Source: Candidatus Nitrosopumilus sp.
Lineage (GTDB): Archaea > Thermoproteota > Nitrososphaeria > Nitrososphaerales > Nitrosopumilaceae
DNA length: 35,457 bases
Direction: 5' to 3'
Assembly: GCA_028335865.1 (NCBI GenBank)
Contig: JAOKTA010000006.1
Coordinates: forward strand, 1 to 35,457
Of the stretch, positions 1 through 7,066 are shown piece by piece. Position 1 is the first letter of the stretch. Each line of letters begins with the position of its first letter. A model generated the notes under the pieces. The model ran no database searches. It was given only the letters and a program-made list of their open reading frames with translations, and was not told the origin of the DNA. Position numbers and translations under genes: made by a program.

Positions 1-167
1 TGAATTTCTTTACCTATACTTTTTGAAATAATTCCTATTTCACTTTGGGCGATGGCAGCGGCTCCTTCAATTTCTAACTGATAATCAATTTTCTTTTGTT
101 CACTAAAAATTTCCATCATTTCTTTGGTACCGTAACGACCATTATCAATAGGTAAAATTGCCAACAT
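1..167 (-). CDS. purB: Adenylosuccinate lyase, N-terminal part (runs off the window)
   Basis: The reading frame starts at the ATG on the minus strand at 167 and continues past base 1, so only about 55 residues are visible. The start MLAILPIDNGRYGTKEMMEI, followed by a segment rich in E-K-K-I-D-Y and an alanine-rich helix, matches the N-terminus of archaeal adenylosuccinate lyase (typically ...PID..YG..EM..I). The enzyme removes fumarate from adenylosuccinate and from SAICAR in purine synthesis. Its partner step, PurA, is encoded 16 kb away in this window. The catalytic domain lies outside the window, so the call rests on the N-terminal match alone. Confidence 0.75.
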   Translation of the reverse strand, partial: MLAILPIDNGRYGTKEMMEIFSEQKKIDYQLEIEGAAAIAQSEIGIISKSIGKEI

Positions 168-278
168 TTTGCTATCTGTATATTAGAAAATAAATCTACT
201 TGTTTTTCTATCTATTTTTGCGATCATTATACGGTTGAACTCTATTACTGGGTGTGTTTTTTGATTGAAATTTTTAAG

Positions 279-434
279 TTATTTTTGTTTTATCCCTGTA
301 TCTGATAATACCCATTCTAGTGCTTTCAAATAACCTTGTTTGAAATTTTTTTCATCAATTGCCCAATCTGGATTTCCTCTTAATTCTGCAAGTAATTGAT
401 TTGCTTTTTCTGTAATTATTGCTTTATCTAACAT
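279..434 (-). CDS. Small conserved-looking hypothetical protein (51 aa)
   Basis: The frame stays open up to 539, but the upstream part is low-complexity and overlaps the divergent rtcB start. The ATG at 434 gives a compact protein beginning MLDKAIITEKANQLLAELRG and containing a W-A-I-D-E-K-N-F-K-Q-G-Y-L-K-A-L-E-W helix. It is soluble, mostly helical and has no Cys or membrane segment. It lies head to head with rtcB, so the 100 bases between them probably carry both promoters. I do not recognise the family. Balanced composition suggests a real gene. Confidence 0.55.
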   Translation of the reverse strand: MLDKAIITEKANQLLAELRGNPDWAIDEKNFKQGYLKALEWVLSDTGIKQK

Positions 435-525
435 ATTTTTGAAGTAAATTCTTCTTGATTTAAAATTATTCTTAGAATATCTATGATGATTTAAATTGGA
501 TTGAAAGAAAATCCTACCAATACTT

Positions 526-1974
526 ATGTCATCAAGCATGCCAAAAAAAATTGGAGAAAACCAATACCAAATAGACGCTGATCCAAATCTTGGAATGAAA
601 GTTCCTGTGAGGATTTATGCAGATGAGCCACTATTACAAAAAATGCTATCTGATAGAACTATCATGCAGGCTCGAAACGTTGCTTCTATTCCTGGTATTG
701 TTAGCCATAGTGTAGTTTTACCTGATGGTCATGAGGGATATGGTTTTCCTGTAGGTGGAGTTGCAGCTATGGATGCTGAAGAAGGAATGATTAGTCCGGG
801 TGGTGTTGGTTATGACATTAATTGTGGAGTACGATTACTTCGTTCAAATTTAACTGAACAAACAGTTCGTTCAAAATTAAAAGATTTAGTTAATGATTTG
901 TTTAGTTCTATTCCTTCTGGAGTTGGTTCTAAAGGTGCAGTTCGACTTACTAATTCAGAACTTGATGAAGTTTTAGTAAATGGTGTTAATTGGGCAATTG
1001 ATCATGGGTATGGTTCATCAGATGATTCTGATGTTTGTGAAGAAAATGGTAAAATACATGGTGCTGATCCAAACAAAGTTTCTGACAAAGCAAGAAAAAG
1101 AGGAGCACCTCAACTTGGAAGTCTTGGTTCTGGAAACCATTTTCTTGAAATTCAAAAAGTTGCAGAAATACATGATGAAGAAGCTGCAAATAGAATGGGA
1201 ATTAAAGAAGGAACAATTACAGTTTTAATTCATTGCGGGTCTAGGGGATTTGGTCATCAAGTTTGCAGTGACTATCTTCGAGTTGCAGAACAGGCTATGG
1301 AAAAATATAATATCAATTTACCTGATAGAGAACTTGCATGTGTTCCAAATAATTCCGAAGAGGGCGAATCTTATAGAAAAGCAATGTTTGCAGCACTAAA
1401 TTATGCATGGAGTAATAGACAAATGATTACTCATTGGACTCGAAAATCTTTTGAACGTGTATTTAATCAAACAGAATCTGATCTTGATATGAAATTAGTT
1501 TATGATGTTGCACATAATATTGCAAAGGTGGAGAAGCACAAGGTTGGTGGCGAAGAACGAAAATTAGTTGTTCACAGAAAAGGTGCAACTAGAGCATTTC
1601 CGTCAAATCGTGATGAAATTCCATCCAGATACCGAGATTTAGGTCAACCTGTTTTAGTTCCTGGTTCCATGGGCACCTCAAGTTGGATTTTACTTGGAAA
1701 ACCTAATTCTATGGATTTGAGTTTTGGTTCTACTGCTCATGGTGCTGGAAGAACTATGTCTAGATCAAAGGCTAGACGAAATTATACTGAAGATTATGTG
1801 AAAAAATCTCTTAATGATAAAGGGATATTCATCAAAGCTTTGACTCGAGATGGAGTTGTAGAAGAGACACCTGAGGCTTACAAGGATGTTGATGCTGTAG
1901 TTAATGTTTCACATAATTTGGGAATTGCTAGCAAAGTTGCAAAATTAGTACCTATAGGAGTGATTAAAGGTTGA
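526..1974 (+). CDS. rtcB: RNA-splicing ligase RtcB
   Basis: This GTP-dependent ligase joins RNA 2',3'-cyclic-phosphate (or 3'-phosphate) ends to 5'-OH ends, as in joining tRNA halves after intron removal. The family landmarks appear in order: DGHEGYGFPVGG, GGVGYDINCG with the metal-binding Asp and Cys, GSGNHF, HCGSRG, DVAHN, HRKGATRAFP, GSMGTSS and the HGAGR segment whose His is the guanylylated nucleophile in Pyrococcus RtcB. All expected metal-ligand histidines are present. At 482 aa it matches the usual archaeal length, with no intein. ATG 526 lies about 25 bases after a TTTAAAT-like box. ATG 538 (MPKKIGENQYQ) is an alternative. The stop overlaps the next start by 4 bases. Confidence 0.96.
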   Translation: MSSSMPKKIGENQYQIDADPNLGMKVPVRIYADEPLLQKMLSDRTIMQARNVASIPGIVSHSVVLPDGHEGYGFPVGGVAAMDAEEGMISPGGVGYDINCGVRLLRSNLTEQTVRSKLKDLVNDLFSSIPSGVGSKGAVRLTNSELDEVLVNGVNWAIDHGYGSSDDSDVCEENGKIHGADPNKVSDKARKRGAPQLGSLGSGNHFLEIQKVAEIHDEEAANRMGIKEGTITVLIHCGSRGFGHQVCSDYLRVAEQAMEKYNINLPDRELACVPNNSEEGESYRKAMFAALNYAWSNRQMITHWTRKSFERVFNQTESDLDMKLVYDVAHNIAKVEKHKVGGEERKLVVHRKGATRAFPSNRDEIPSRYRDLGQPVLVPGSMGTSSWILLGKPNSMDLSFGSTAHGAGRTMSRSKARRNYTEDYVKKSLNDKGIFIKALTRDGVVEETPEAYKDVDAVVNVSHNLGIASKVAKLVPIGVIKG

Positions 1975-2396
1975 GTGAAGATGATTCTGAACTTCAAAGG
2001 TTACAGGCTAAACGCTTAGCTGAAATGCAAAAAAATATTTCTTCACGAGAAACTGTTGAAAATACTGTTGAGGACACTGTTGAACCAACTAAAGAAAAAA
2101 TTGTTAATCCTAGAGATGTATTGATTAAACAACTGGGGTTTAGGGGCCTGGAAGTTTTAACAAATGCTGAATCTCAATTTCCAAATGAAACTAAAACTGT
2201 AATTGATAAATTACATGAATTAATTACCACTGGTGAAATTACTGAAGTTCTTGATGGCGGTAAACTATTGGGATTATTTCGTTCAATTGGATTAAGTGTA
2301 CGGATGGATACAAAAATTAACATTCAGCAAGATGGAAAATTTGTCTCTTTAACTGATAAGCTTAGTAATGCATCTGATGAAGATGATGATGCATAA
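1971..2396 (+). CDS. PDCD5 / TFAR19-family nucleic-acid-binding protein
   Basis: Starts at a TTG that shares TTGA with the rtcB stop, so translation is probably coupled. The N-terminal 45 residues are charged and begin with S-E-D-D-S-E-L-Q-R-L-Q-A-K-R. The core (about 50-125) has the PDCD5 three-helix pattern: D-V-L-I-K-Q-L, a helix with E-S-Q-F-P-N-E, a T-G-E-I-T segment and a closing L-F-R-S-I-G helix. The C-terminus is acidic (D-E-D-D-D-A). Archaeal PDCD5 proteins are small DNA-binding or chaperone-associated proteins of uncertain role. The tail after residue 105 is longer than usual, but the family call is fairly good. Co-transcription with an RNA ligase is notable. Confidence 0.78.
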   Translation: MSEDDSELQRLQAKRLAEMQKNISSRETVENTVEDTVEPTKEKIVNPRDVLIKQLGFRGLEVLTNAESQFPNETKTVIDKLHELITTGEITEVLDGGKLLGLFRSIGLSVRMDTKINIQQDGKFVSLTDKLSNASDEDDDA

Positions 2397-2707
2397 TGAA
2401 TATTACTTTAGAAATTGGAACTAAAAATTATCTTGATGACTTACTCTGCATAAAAAAACATCTTTCTCATATGGAGAGTCTTTTGAATTGCTATGCAAGC
2501 TATACTCTTAGTCAACCATCTTCAAAATTTGGTTGGACTTTTTTCAAATTAGAATTTAAATCTAATTTTCAAATTAGTATTTCTGAAAAATTTTCTGATA
2601 TCCTTGTAAAATATCAATTAGATGATGAGGCAGGAAAATTTACCAAATTTATGAGTGATTACTTTGTTGCACGAGGTTGTAATGTGAAAATAAATCCAGT
2701 TAACTAG
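2396..2707 (+). CDS. Hypothetical protein (103 aa), third gene of the rtcB run
   Basis: Its ATG shares the final A of the previous TAA stop, so it is probably translated from the same mRNA as rtcB and the PDCD5 gene. It begins [21 protein letters not shown] and continues with alternating strand-like and helical segments. It has two Cys that do not form a metal-site pattern, plus one more near the end (R-G-C-N-V), and no membrane helix. The stop overlaps the convergent rps11 stop by 4 bases. I do not recognise the family. Position suggests a role near RNA repair or ribosome biology, but that is inference. Confidence 0.6.
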   Translation: MNITLEIGTKNYLDDLLCIKKHLSHMESLLNCYASYTLSQPSSKFGWTFFKLEFKSNFQISISEKFSDILVKYQLDDEAGKFTKFMSDYFVARGCNVKINPVN

Positions 2708-3234
2708 ACTCTTCTTCCTCGTTTTCCACCTTTCTTTCTAGTGGTGTCATGAGGGATAGGTGTTACATCATCAATTCTTCCAATTTTAAATCCACCTCTT
2801 GCTAATGCTCTGATGGCTGCTTGTGCACCTGGGCCTGGAACTCTTGAACCAACTCCTCCAACTGCACGAACTCTAATGTGAAATCCTGTGAATCCTTTTG
2901 TTCTTGTAGCTTCTACTACCGCATTTGCAGCTTTCATTGCAGCAAATGGTGATGATTCGTATCTATCTGCAGTAACATGAATTCCACCGGAACTGATGGA
3001 AACCGTTTCAGCACCTGTAAGATCTGTCATGTGAATAATTGTATTGTTGAAAGTACTGAAAATATGTGCAATGCCCCATTTCTCTGGGCCTTCTTTTTTA
3101 GTTTCTGGTTGATTTTTTGTCTCTACTACTGCCTCAGTTTCTTGATCCTCTACTACTGCCTCAGTTTCTTGATCCTCTACTACTGCCTCAGTTTCCTCTA
3201 CTGGTGCTTCTACTTGGGCTTCAATTTCTGACAA
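2704..3234 (-). CDS. rps11: 30S ribosomal protein S11 with acidic N-terminal repeat extension
   Basis: The S11 core (from K-W-G-I-A-H-I-F near residue 53) is complete: [10 protein letters not shown], the basic [14 protein letters not shown] segment, [10 protein letters not shown] and the C-terminal [11 protein letters not shown] that contacts 16S rRNA. I chose the TTG at 3234 ([11 protein letters not shown], 176 aa) because a TATA-like box sits 26 bases upstream. The frame remains open to an ATG at 3267, but that reading adds hydrophobic residues atypical of S11. The first 51 residues are a Glu-rich extension with three near-identical nine-residue repeats. Archaeal rps11 usually sits with rps13, rps4 and rpoD; here it stands alone. 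Confidence 0.93.
   Translation of the reverse strand: MSEIEAQVEAPVEETEAVVEDQETEAVVEDQETEAVVETKNQPETKKEGPEKWGIAHIFSTFNNTIIHMTDLTGAETVSISSGGIHVTADRYESSPFAAMKAANAVVEATRTKGFTGFHIRVRAVGGVGSRVPGPGAQAAIRALARGGFKIGRIDDVTPIPHDTTRKKGGKRGRRV
3121..3198 (-). repeat. 27-bp tandem repeat encoding the acidic repeats of S11
   Basis: About three copies of a 27-bp unit (ctctactactgcctcagttt plus cttgatc on the + strand) run head to tail at 3121-3147, 3148-3174 and 3175-3198. The first two are identical and the last is truncated and diverged. On the minus strand they encode repeats of E-T-E-A-V-V-E-D-Q. Identity at the DNA level points to recent slippage or unequal exchange, always in multiples of three bases. 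Confidence 0.9.
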
Positions 3235-3254
3235 TGCATACCAGATCTTAAAGG

Positions 3255-3264
3255 GCTTAAAAAA
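3255..3264 (-). promoter_or_regulatory. Probable TATA box for rps11
   Basis: Read on the minus strand this is TTTTTTAAGC, centred about 26 bases before the TTG at 3234. That spacing fits an archaeal box A feeding a leaderless mRNA and supports the TTG start. It is a motif-only call. Confidence 0.4.
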
Positions 3265-3350
3265 CATTGATTTTTTAAAATTGTTTTAATTTGGTCACTT
3301 GGGTTAAAATTCTTTATTATTGATATACTTCAATTTAGTGAATAACTTTG

Positions 3351-3671
3351 ATGGCTTCAATTATTTTGTTGGCAATTGTAGTTGCTGTTGCTACTGCGTT
3401 ATTGGGTTCTGTACTGATTCAATCTTTAACTCCGATCAGTAATGTGATTTTATCTCCAGTAGAAAAAAAATGTCAAGAAATTGCTAATGAGGGATACAAA
3501 ATCCATACACTTTACCCCACTTCTAATCCTGATGAACTTCTTGAAAATGATATGAAAAGATTATTGTATATTGATGACTTGTGGATGAAAGAATGTGTCT
3601 CTGTTTTACCTGCTGAATCTATTTTTAATATTATAAATAATGTTGACAGAAATTTTTCTTACGGGGAATAA
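3351..3671 (+). CDS. Membrane-anchored hypothetical protein (106 aa)
   Basis: The ATG at 3351 (MASIILLAIVVAVATALLGS) opens directly into a hydrophobic helix of about 22 residues, either a signal anchor or an uncleaved signal. The remainder is a soluble outer domain with two Cys (K-K-C-Q-E-I and K-E-C-V-S-V) that could form a disulfide, and a helix rich in D, E and K. An in-frame TTG lies three bases upstream. It is divergent from rps11 and converges with thiL. The family is not recognised. Confidence 0.6.
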   Translation: MASIILLAIVVAVATALLGSVLIQSLTPISNVILSPVEKKCQEIANEGYKIHTLYPTSNPDELLENDMKRLLYIDDLWMKECVSVLPAESIFNIINNVDRNFSYGE

Positions 3672-4622
3672 TTATTTAAAATGTTTCCAACCTAGATCTT
3701 TTACAATAATATTTTTATTATTATTTTTTAAAAAAACCCCTTTACCTGATGTAACATAGCCAATTTCTATAATTGGAGTTTTTAATAATTTTGCATTTTT
3801 AATTATATTTTTTCTATATTTGACAGGTACTGTAAATACAAATTCATATTCTTCGCCTCCGTTAAATATTATTGAATTTAGATTAAGATTTTTCTTCTTC
3901 ACATAATCTTCTAAATCTTTGTTTGAAGGCATCTGGTCAACAATAAATTTTTTCCCACTTTGTTTTGCCATTTCATTTAATGTAGTTGATAACCCATCAC
4001 TGGAATCCATTGACGATGAAAAATATTTTTTATTTTTTAACCCAAAACTAAGTTTTGGTTTTGGATTTATTACTGATTTAATGGATTTTTTAACAAAGTT
4101 ATTTTTTTCTTTTTTATTATTTAGCAATATGTTTAGTCCTATGGATGTGTATCCAAATGGCCCTGTCACAAATATCAAATCATCTTTCTTTGATCCTTTT
4201 CGAGTAACTATGTTGTTTGAATTTCCAAAAATGCATACATTAAAGACAATTTCTTTACCTGCATTTGTATCCCCTCCAATTATTGAAATTCCATATTCCT
4301 TGCATGCTTTTTTAAATCCATTTGCAATATTGTCAATTTTTACACGTGAAATTCTTTTTGGTAAATTTATTGAAATAATTCCGTATTCTGGTTTTACTCC
4401 TTTTGCAGCAAAATCACTCACACAAGCAATTACACTTTTTCTTGCAGCATCTGATAATTTCATTTTTTTGGGAATGTCTGTACTTTCTACCATTGTATCT
4501 ATTTTTGCAATAATCTTGGTTTTTCCTAAGGTAAATGTCTCTACATCTTCTGAAATAAATTTTTTATTTCCTAATTTTGTTTGAAAAATTTTAATTATTT
4601 TATCTTCACTTAATTTTGTCAT
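3672..4622 (-). CDS. thiL: Thiamine-monophosphate kinase (ThiL-like)
   Basis: ThiL phosphorylates thiamine monophosphate to thiamine diphosphate and belongs to the PurM/AIR-synthase ATP-binding superfamily. Signs are D-T-M-V-E-S-T-D (the substrate/metal strand), V-S-D-F-A-A-K-G-V-K-P (usually SDlaAmGa.P), I-I-G-G-D-T-N, V-T-G-P-F-G-Y-T-S-I-G-L, D-S-S-D-G-L-S-T-T and N-G-G-E-E-Y-E-F-V-F. At 316 aa it has the family length. The usual N-terminal GDDAA motif appears only as S-E-D-V-E-T, which is divergent. Its start lies 17 bases inside the upstream phosphomutase gene, so the two are probably co-transcribed. Another PurM-like kinase is possible but less likely. Confidence 0.85.
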   Translation of the reverse strand: MTKLSEDKIIKIFQTKLGNKKFISEDVETFTLGKTKIIAKIDTMVESTDIPKKMKLSDAARKSVIACVSDFAAKGVKPEYGIISINLPKRISRVKIDNIANGFKKACKEYGISIIGGDTNAGKEIVFNVCIFGNSNNIVTRKGSKKDDLIFVTGPFGYTSIGLNILLNNKKEKNNFVKKSIKSVINPKPKLSFGLKNKKYFSSSMDSSDGLSTTLNEMAKQSGKKFIVDQMPSNKDLEDYVKKKNLNLNSIIFNGGEEYEFVFTVPVKYRKNIIKNAKLLKTPIIEIGYVTSGKGVFLKNNNKNIIVKDLGWKHFK

Positions 4623-5904
4623 ATCTTTCTTTTACCATTTCTTTTATGTTGTTAATTATAATTTTACATTTCTCTTCATTATTTGATTCTGCTGAAATTC
4701 TTATGATATCTTCTGTATTTGATTTTCTAATTAAAATCCATGTGTTTTCATCTATGATTGCTTTAATCCCATCTAGTGTGATTACTTTTGAATATTTTTT
4801 TGCTAAATTATTTTTTACATGCTCAATTATTTTATCGTGATGATTTGAATCCATTTCAATTTTCTCTCTAATTTGAACATAGTTTTTCATATAGTTTAAA
4901 ATTTCTAGAAATATTTTATTTTCTAACATTGATGCGATTAAACCACTTGTGAGAATACCTTCTCTACAATAATTAAATTCTGGTAAAATGAATCCTCCAC
5001 TACTTCCTTCTCCACCAGCTTCGGAATTATTTTTTAGCATTTCCTCTATTACGTTTGCTTCTCCTACTTTTGATCTTACACTGGTTCCACCTTTTTCTTT
5101 GATGAATTTTTCAATTGATACACTTGTATCCATACTTAAGACAAATTTTTTGTATCCTAATTCTAATGATTTTGCAATTCCTAAACCTAGTGTTATATCT
5201 GGACTCAATTTTTTTCCTTTTCTTACAACTACTAAGCGATCTCCATCTAGATCAAATGCAAATCCAATTTCTTTGTTATTTGATGTGCTGATTAATTCTG
5301 TTAACTCATCTGATGTAGGATCTGGCCCTCTTGAACAATCTAAAAGTTCTTCATTTATGACTTCTACATCACATCCAATATTTTTTAATAAATTTAATGC
5401 AAAATCTTTTGCAGCTCCTCCCCCGTTATCTATTACAATTTCAGGTTTATTTTCTATATTGCCTATAATTTTTCTTGCATCTTCTATGTATGTTGATTTT
5501 ATTTTTTTAATTTTGCCTATTTTTGACTTCAAAATTTCTTGATGATTTATTATTTGAGGAAGTTCTTTTTCATTAATCCCCCTTCCATCCAAAATGAATT
5601 TCATTCCATTCCATTCTATTGGATTATGTGATGACGAAACTACAATTCCTGCACCATATTTTCTTGACTCCCTAAATATTACTGGAGTTGGTACCATCCC
5701 TAAATCAAAAACATCTATTCCATTTTTCATTAGGATTGCACTGATTGTTTCTTGTATCATTATTCCTGACGGTCTTGTATCTCTTCCAATTACACATTTT
5801 TTTGATTTAATTAATGATGAAAAATTGTTAGAAAATTCTATTACTTCTTTTAGATTAAGATCTTTTCCAAACACTCCTCTAATTCCTGAGATTGTCTTTT
5901 TCAA
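4606..5904 (-). CDS. Phosphoglucosamine mutase / phosphomannomutase family protein
   Basis: An alpha-D-phosphohexomutase of 432 aa that moves phosphate between C1 and C6 of a hexose or hexosamine phosphate through a phosphoserine. The four family landmarks are present: G-R-D-T-R-P-S-G (about 40-47), the catalytic S-S-S-H-N-P with Ser92, the metal loop D-L-D-G-D-R, and the sugar loop G-E-G-S-S-G-G. The C-terminal phosphate-binding region is present but weaker (R-I-S-A-E-S). The GEGSSG loop and the short C-terminal domain fit archaeal GlmM-like enzymes, which supply UDP-GlcNAc precursors. Substrate cannot be settled by reading. It overlaps thiL by 17 bases. Confidence 0.88.
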   Translation of the reverse strand: MKKTISGIRGVFGKDLNLKEVIEFSNNFSSLIKSKKCVIGRDTRPSGIMIQETISAILMKNGIDVFDLGMVPTPVIFRESRKYGAGIVVSSSHNPIEWNGMKFILDGRGINEKELPQIINHQEILKSKIGKIKKIKSTYIEDARKIIGNIENKPEIVIDNGGGAAKDFALNLLKNIGCDVEVINEELLDCSRGPDPTSDELTELISTSNNKEIGFAFDLDGDRLVVVRKGKKLSPDITLGLGIAKSLELGYKKFVLSMDTSVSIEKFIKEKGGTSVRSKVGEANVIEEMLKNNSEAGGEGSSGGFILPEFNYCREGILTSGLIASMLENKIFLEILNYMKNYVQIREKIEMDSNHHDKIIEHVKNNLAKKYSKVITLDGIKAIIDENTWILIRKSNTEDIIRISAESNNEEKCKIIINNIKEMVKERYDKIK

Positions 5905-5924
5905 TTACACAAATTCTGTAAGGC

Positions 5925-5934
5925 TTTTTATTAA
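5925..5934 (+). promoter_or_regulatory. Probable TATA box for tRNA-Thr
   Basis: TTTTTATTAA lies 24-33 bases before the first base of the tRNA, the usual archaeal box A distance. It sits in the divergent gap shared with the phosphomutase start. Confidence 0.4.
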
Positions 5935-5957
5935 CTCTGATGGATTTATTTAATCGT

Positions 5958-6031
5958 GCCTTGGTAGCTCAGCCCGGTAGAGCACCTGATTCGTAATCAG
6001 TAGGTCGCGGGTTCAGATCCCGTTCAAGGCT
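5958..6031 (+). tRNA. tRNA-Thr (anticodon CGT)
   Basis: All arms fold. The acceptor GCCTTGG pairs with TCAAGGC (one G-U). The D-arm is GCTC/GAGC. The anticodon loop is T-T-C-G-T-A-A with CGT in the anticodon place, on a stem with C-T at the outermost pair. The T-arm GCGGG/CCCGT has loop TTCAGAT. No CCA is encoded, as usual in archaea, and no intron is present. A T-rich run follows directly and probably ends transcription. Confidence 0.95.
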
Positions 6032-6073
6032 TTTATTTTATATTTTAAAATTATTTAGAAATTTCTTGTGGTT

Positions 6074-6151
6074 TTATTCGACAACAGTTTCAATATCTGT
6101 TTCTAACTCTTTACCCAAACCTATCCACCATTGTTTTGTTTGTTCTGCCAT
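6074..6151 (-). CDS. Possible 25-residue peptide gene
   Basis: An ATG at 6151 opens a frame of 25 codons ending in TAA at 6074. It starts MAEQTKQWWIGLG and continues with a charged stretch to the end. Composition (two adjacent Trp, Glu-rich amphipathic end, no low-complexity Phe/Leu runs) differs from random AT-rich frames. An AAAGG stretch lies 3-8 bases before the ATG. It sits downstream of a small membrane-protein gene on the same strand, in a gap otherwise empty apart from the tRNA. I know no family for it, so this is a candidate only. Confidence 0.4.
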   Translation of the reverse strand: MAEQTKQWWIGLGKELETDIETVVE

Positions 6152-6192
6152 GATCCTTTTACTTTTTTATTGTCCTTAATAGATCTGTTGGT

Positions 6193-6209
6193 TGATCAAT
6201 AATTGATCA
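6193..6209. repeat. Perfect 8+1+8 inverted repeat TGATCAAT-A-ATTGATCA
   Basis: Two eight-base arms flank one base, between the stop of the 61-aa membrane protein and the start of the 25-residue frame. It could be a dimeric regulator site or part of a 3' end. In DNA this AT-rich, a palindrome of this size can occur by chance. Confidence 0.3.
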
Positions 6210-6235
6210 TTTCATAATTTTTTATCCAATTATTT

Positions 6236-6421
6236 TTATTCTAGTCCTGCTTGTTTTCTTTTTCTTTTTCTATACATGATTATAATTAAAGTTCCACCTG
6301 CACATCCCCAAAAGAGTGGAGTTAATCCACTTTCTATGCCGAATGTCTCTAATGCTCCAACAAACCCTAAAATCATAACTGATACAAGTACTAACCCTAT
6401 TATTTCTAACATTTTTGCCAT
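6236..6421 (-). CDS. Small two-helix membrane protein (61 aa)
   Basis: It begins MAKMLEIIGLVLVSVMILGF, a first transmembrane helix. A short loop (E-T-F-G-I-E-S-G-L-T) follows, then a second helix starting P-L-F-W-G-C-A-G-G and ending in a very basic tail K-R-K-R-K-Q. The basic tail predicts a cytoplasmic C-terminus. The second helix and tail resemble the divergent neighbour at 6482 (shared L-F-aromatic-G-x-x-G-G and I-M-aromatic), so the two may be paralogues. Function is unknown. Confidence 0.6.
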   Translation of the reverse strand: MAKMLEIIGLVLVSVMILGFVGALETFGIESGLTPLFWGCAGGTLIIIMYRKRKRKQAGLE

Positions 6422-6481
6422 TGTTTTCTATTTTCTTCTCTAGAATCAAAAAGATATATGGTTTTGTAAAATAGGTAATGT

Positions 6482-6697
6482 GTGGATAAGTATCTTACAG
6501 TTCTTTTAATTTTCATGGTTGTTGGAATGCCTATTGCTTTTATTTCACCAACTACTGGAGAAATGCGTGAACCTCCTATCTATGTGCTATTTTATGGTTC
6601 TATAGGTGGCATAATTGTAATCATGTTCTATGGTGGTTACAAAGATAAACAGGAAAGACAAAAAATTAATGCAAAACGAAAAAGATCTAAAAAATAA
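6482..6697 (+). CDS. Small two-helix membrane protein (71 aa), look-alike of the divergent neighbour
   Basis: GTG start at 6482, with a GATATAT box about 25 bases upstream. Helix 1 is in M-D-K-Y-L-T-V-L-L-I-F-M-V-V-G. The loop is T-T-G-E-M-R-E-P-P, and helix 2 begins Y-V-L-F-Y-G-S-I-G-G. The tail is strongly basic (K-D-K-Q-E-R-Q-K ending K-R-S-K-K). Topology matches the 6236-6421 product. Family unknown. It is followed by a convergent winged-helix regulator gene three bases away. Confidence 0.6.
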   Translation: MDKYLTVLLIFMVVGMPIAFISPTTGEMREPPIYVLFYGSIGGIIVIMFYGGYKDKQERQKINAKRKRSKK

Positions 6698-6700
6698 AAT

Positions 6701-6982
6701 CTAAAGTTCTAATCCAAATGATTCTGCAATACTTGAAAAATTCATGTATGAATCCAAGTATTGTCTTCCTTTAGAAGTAATGACAAAAGTATTTCTTCCA
6801 TCATATTCAATTTTGTTTATCAAACCTGCGCCTGTTAAATTACTTAAAAATTTAGATAATCTTGAATGTGATAAGTTTGCCTTTGTTAGAAGTGATGTAG
6901 TTTTGATACCTTCTTGACCTGATAATTGGGTAACAGTCAATAGATCTGCAACAATTTGCATACTTGTTCTATAAACTACCAT
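6701..6982 (-). CDS. Winged-helix DNA-binding regulator (paralogue 1)
   Basis: I chose ATG 6982 (MVVYRTSMQIVADLLTVTQ, 93 aa) because the paralogue at 13934-14221 starts at the equivalent place. The ATG at 7051 would add low-complexity sequence. Winged-helix pattern: helix 1 (M-Q-I-V-A-D-L-L), a recognition region T-K-A-N-L-S-H-S-R-L-S-K-F-L-S-N-L, a Gly turn with L-I, then the wing Y-D-G-R-N-T-F-V-I-T-S-K-G and a terminal helix. Such short archaeal wHTH proteins are usually DNA-binding repressors. The adjacent divergent gene at 7067 may be a target, which is inference. Confidence 0.78.
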   Translation of the reverse strand: MVVYRTSMQIVADLLTVTQLSGQEGIKTTSLLTKANLSHSRLSKFLSNLTGAGLINKIEYDGRNTFVITSKGRQYLDSYMNFSSIAESFGLEL

Positions 6983-7066
6983 GTGGTGTATAGTTTCAAA
7001 CTCAGATATAAGGGTATTAGAATAAATCCAGATCAAATAAATAAGATTCAACTATTTTTTGGTACA

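Noticed and set aside
3121-3198. CRISPR-like direct repeats
   Set aside because: Copies are adjacent with no spacers and lie in frame within rps11.
2977-3231. Cys/Leu/Tyr-rich frame across the S11 repeats
   Set aside because: It is the opposite strand of the rps11 tandem repeat; the repeated Y-Y-C-L-S-F is a mirror of the acidic repeat.
3919-4584. 221-codon frame opposite thiL
   Set aside because: Wholly antisense to a gene with clear PurM-family motifs. It is rich in Phe/Ser as expected for the reverse of AT-rich coding DNA.
4988-5542. 184-codon frame opposite the phosphomutase
   Set aside because: Antisense to the sugar-phosphomutase gene, with low-complexity Ser/Pro/Phe content and no family features.
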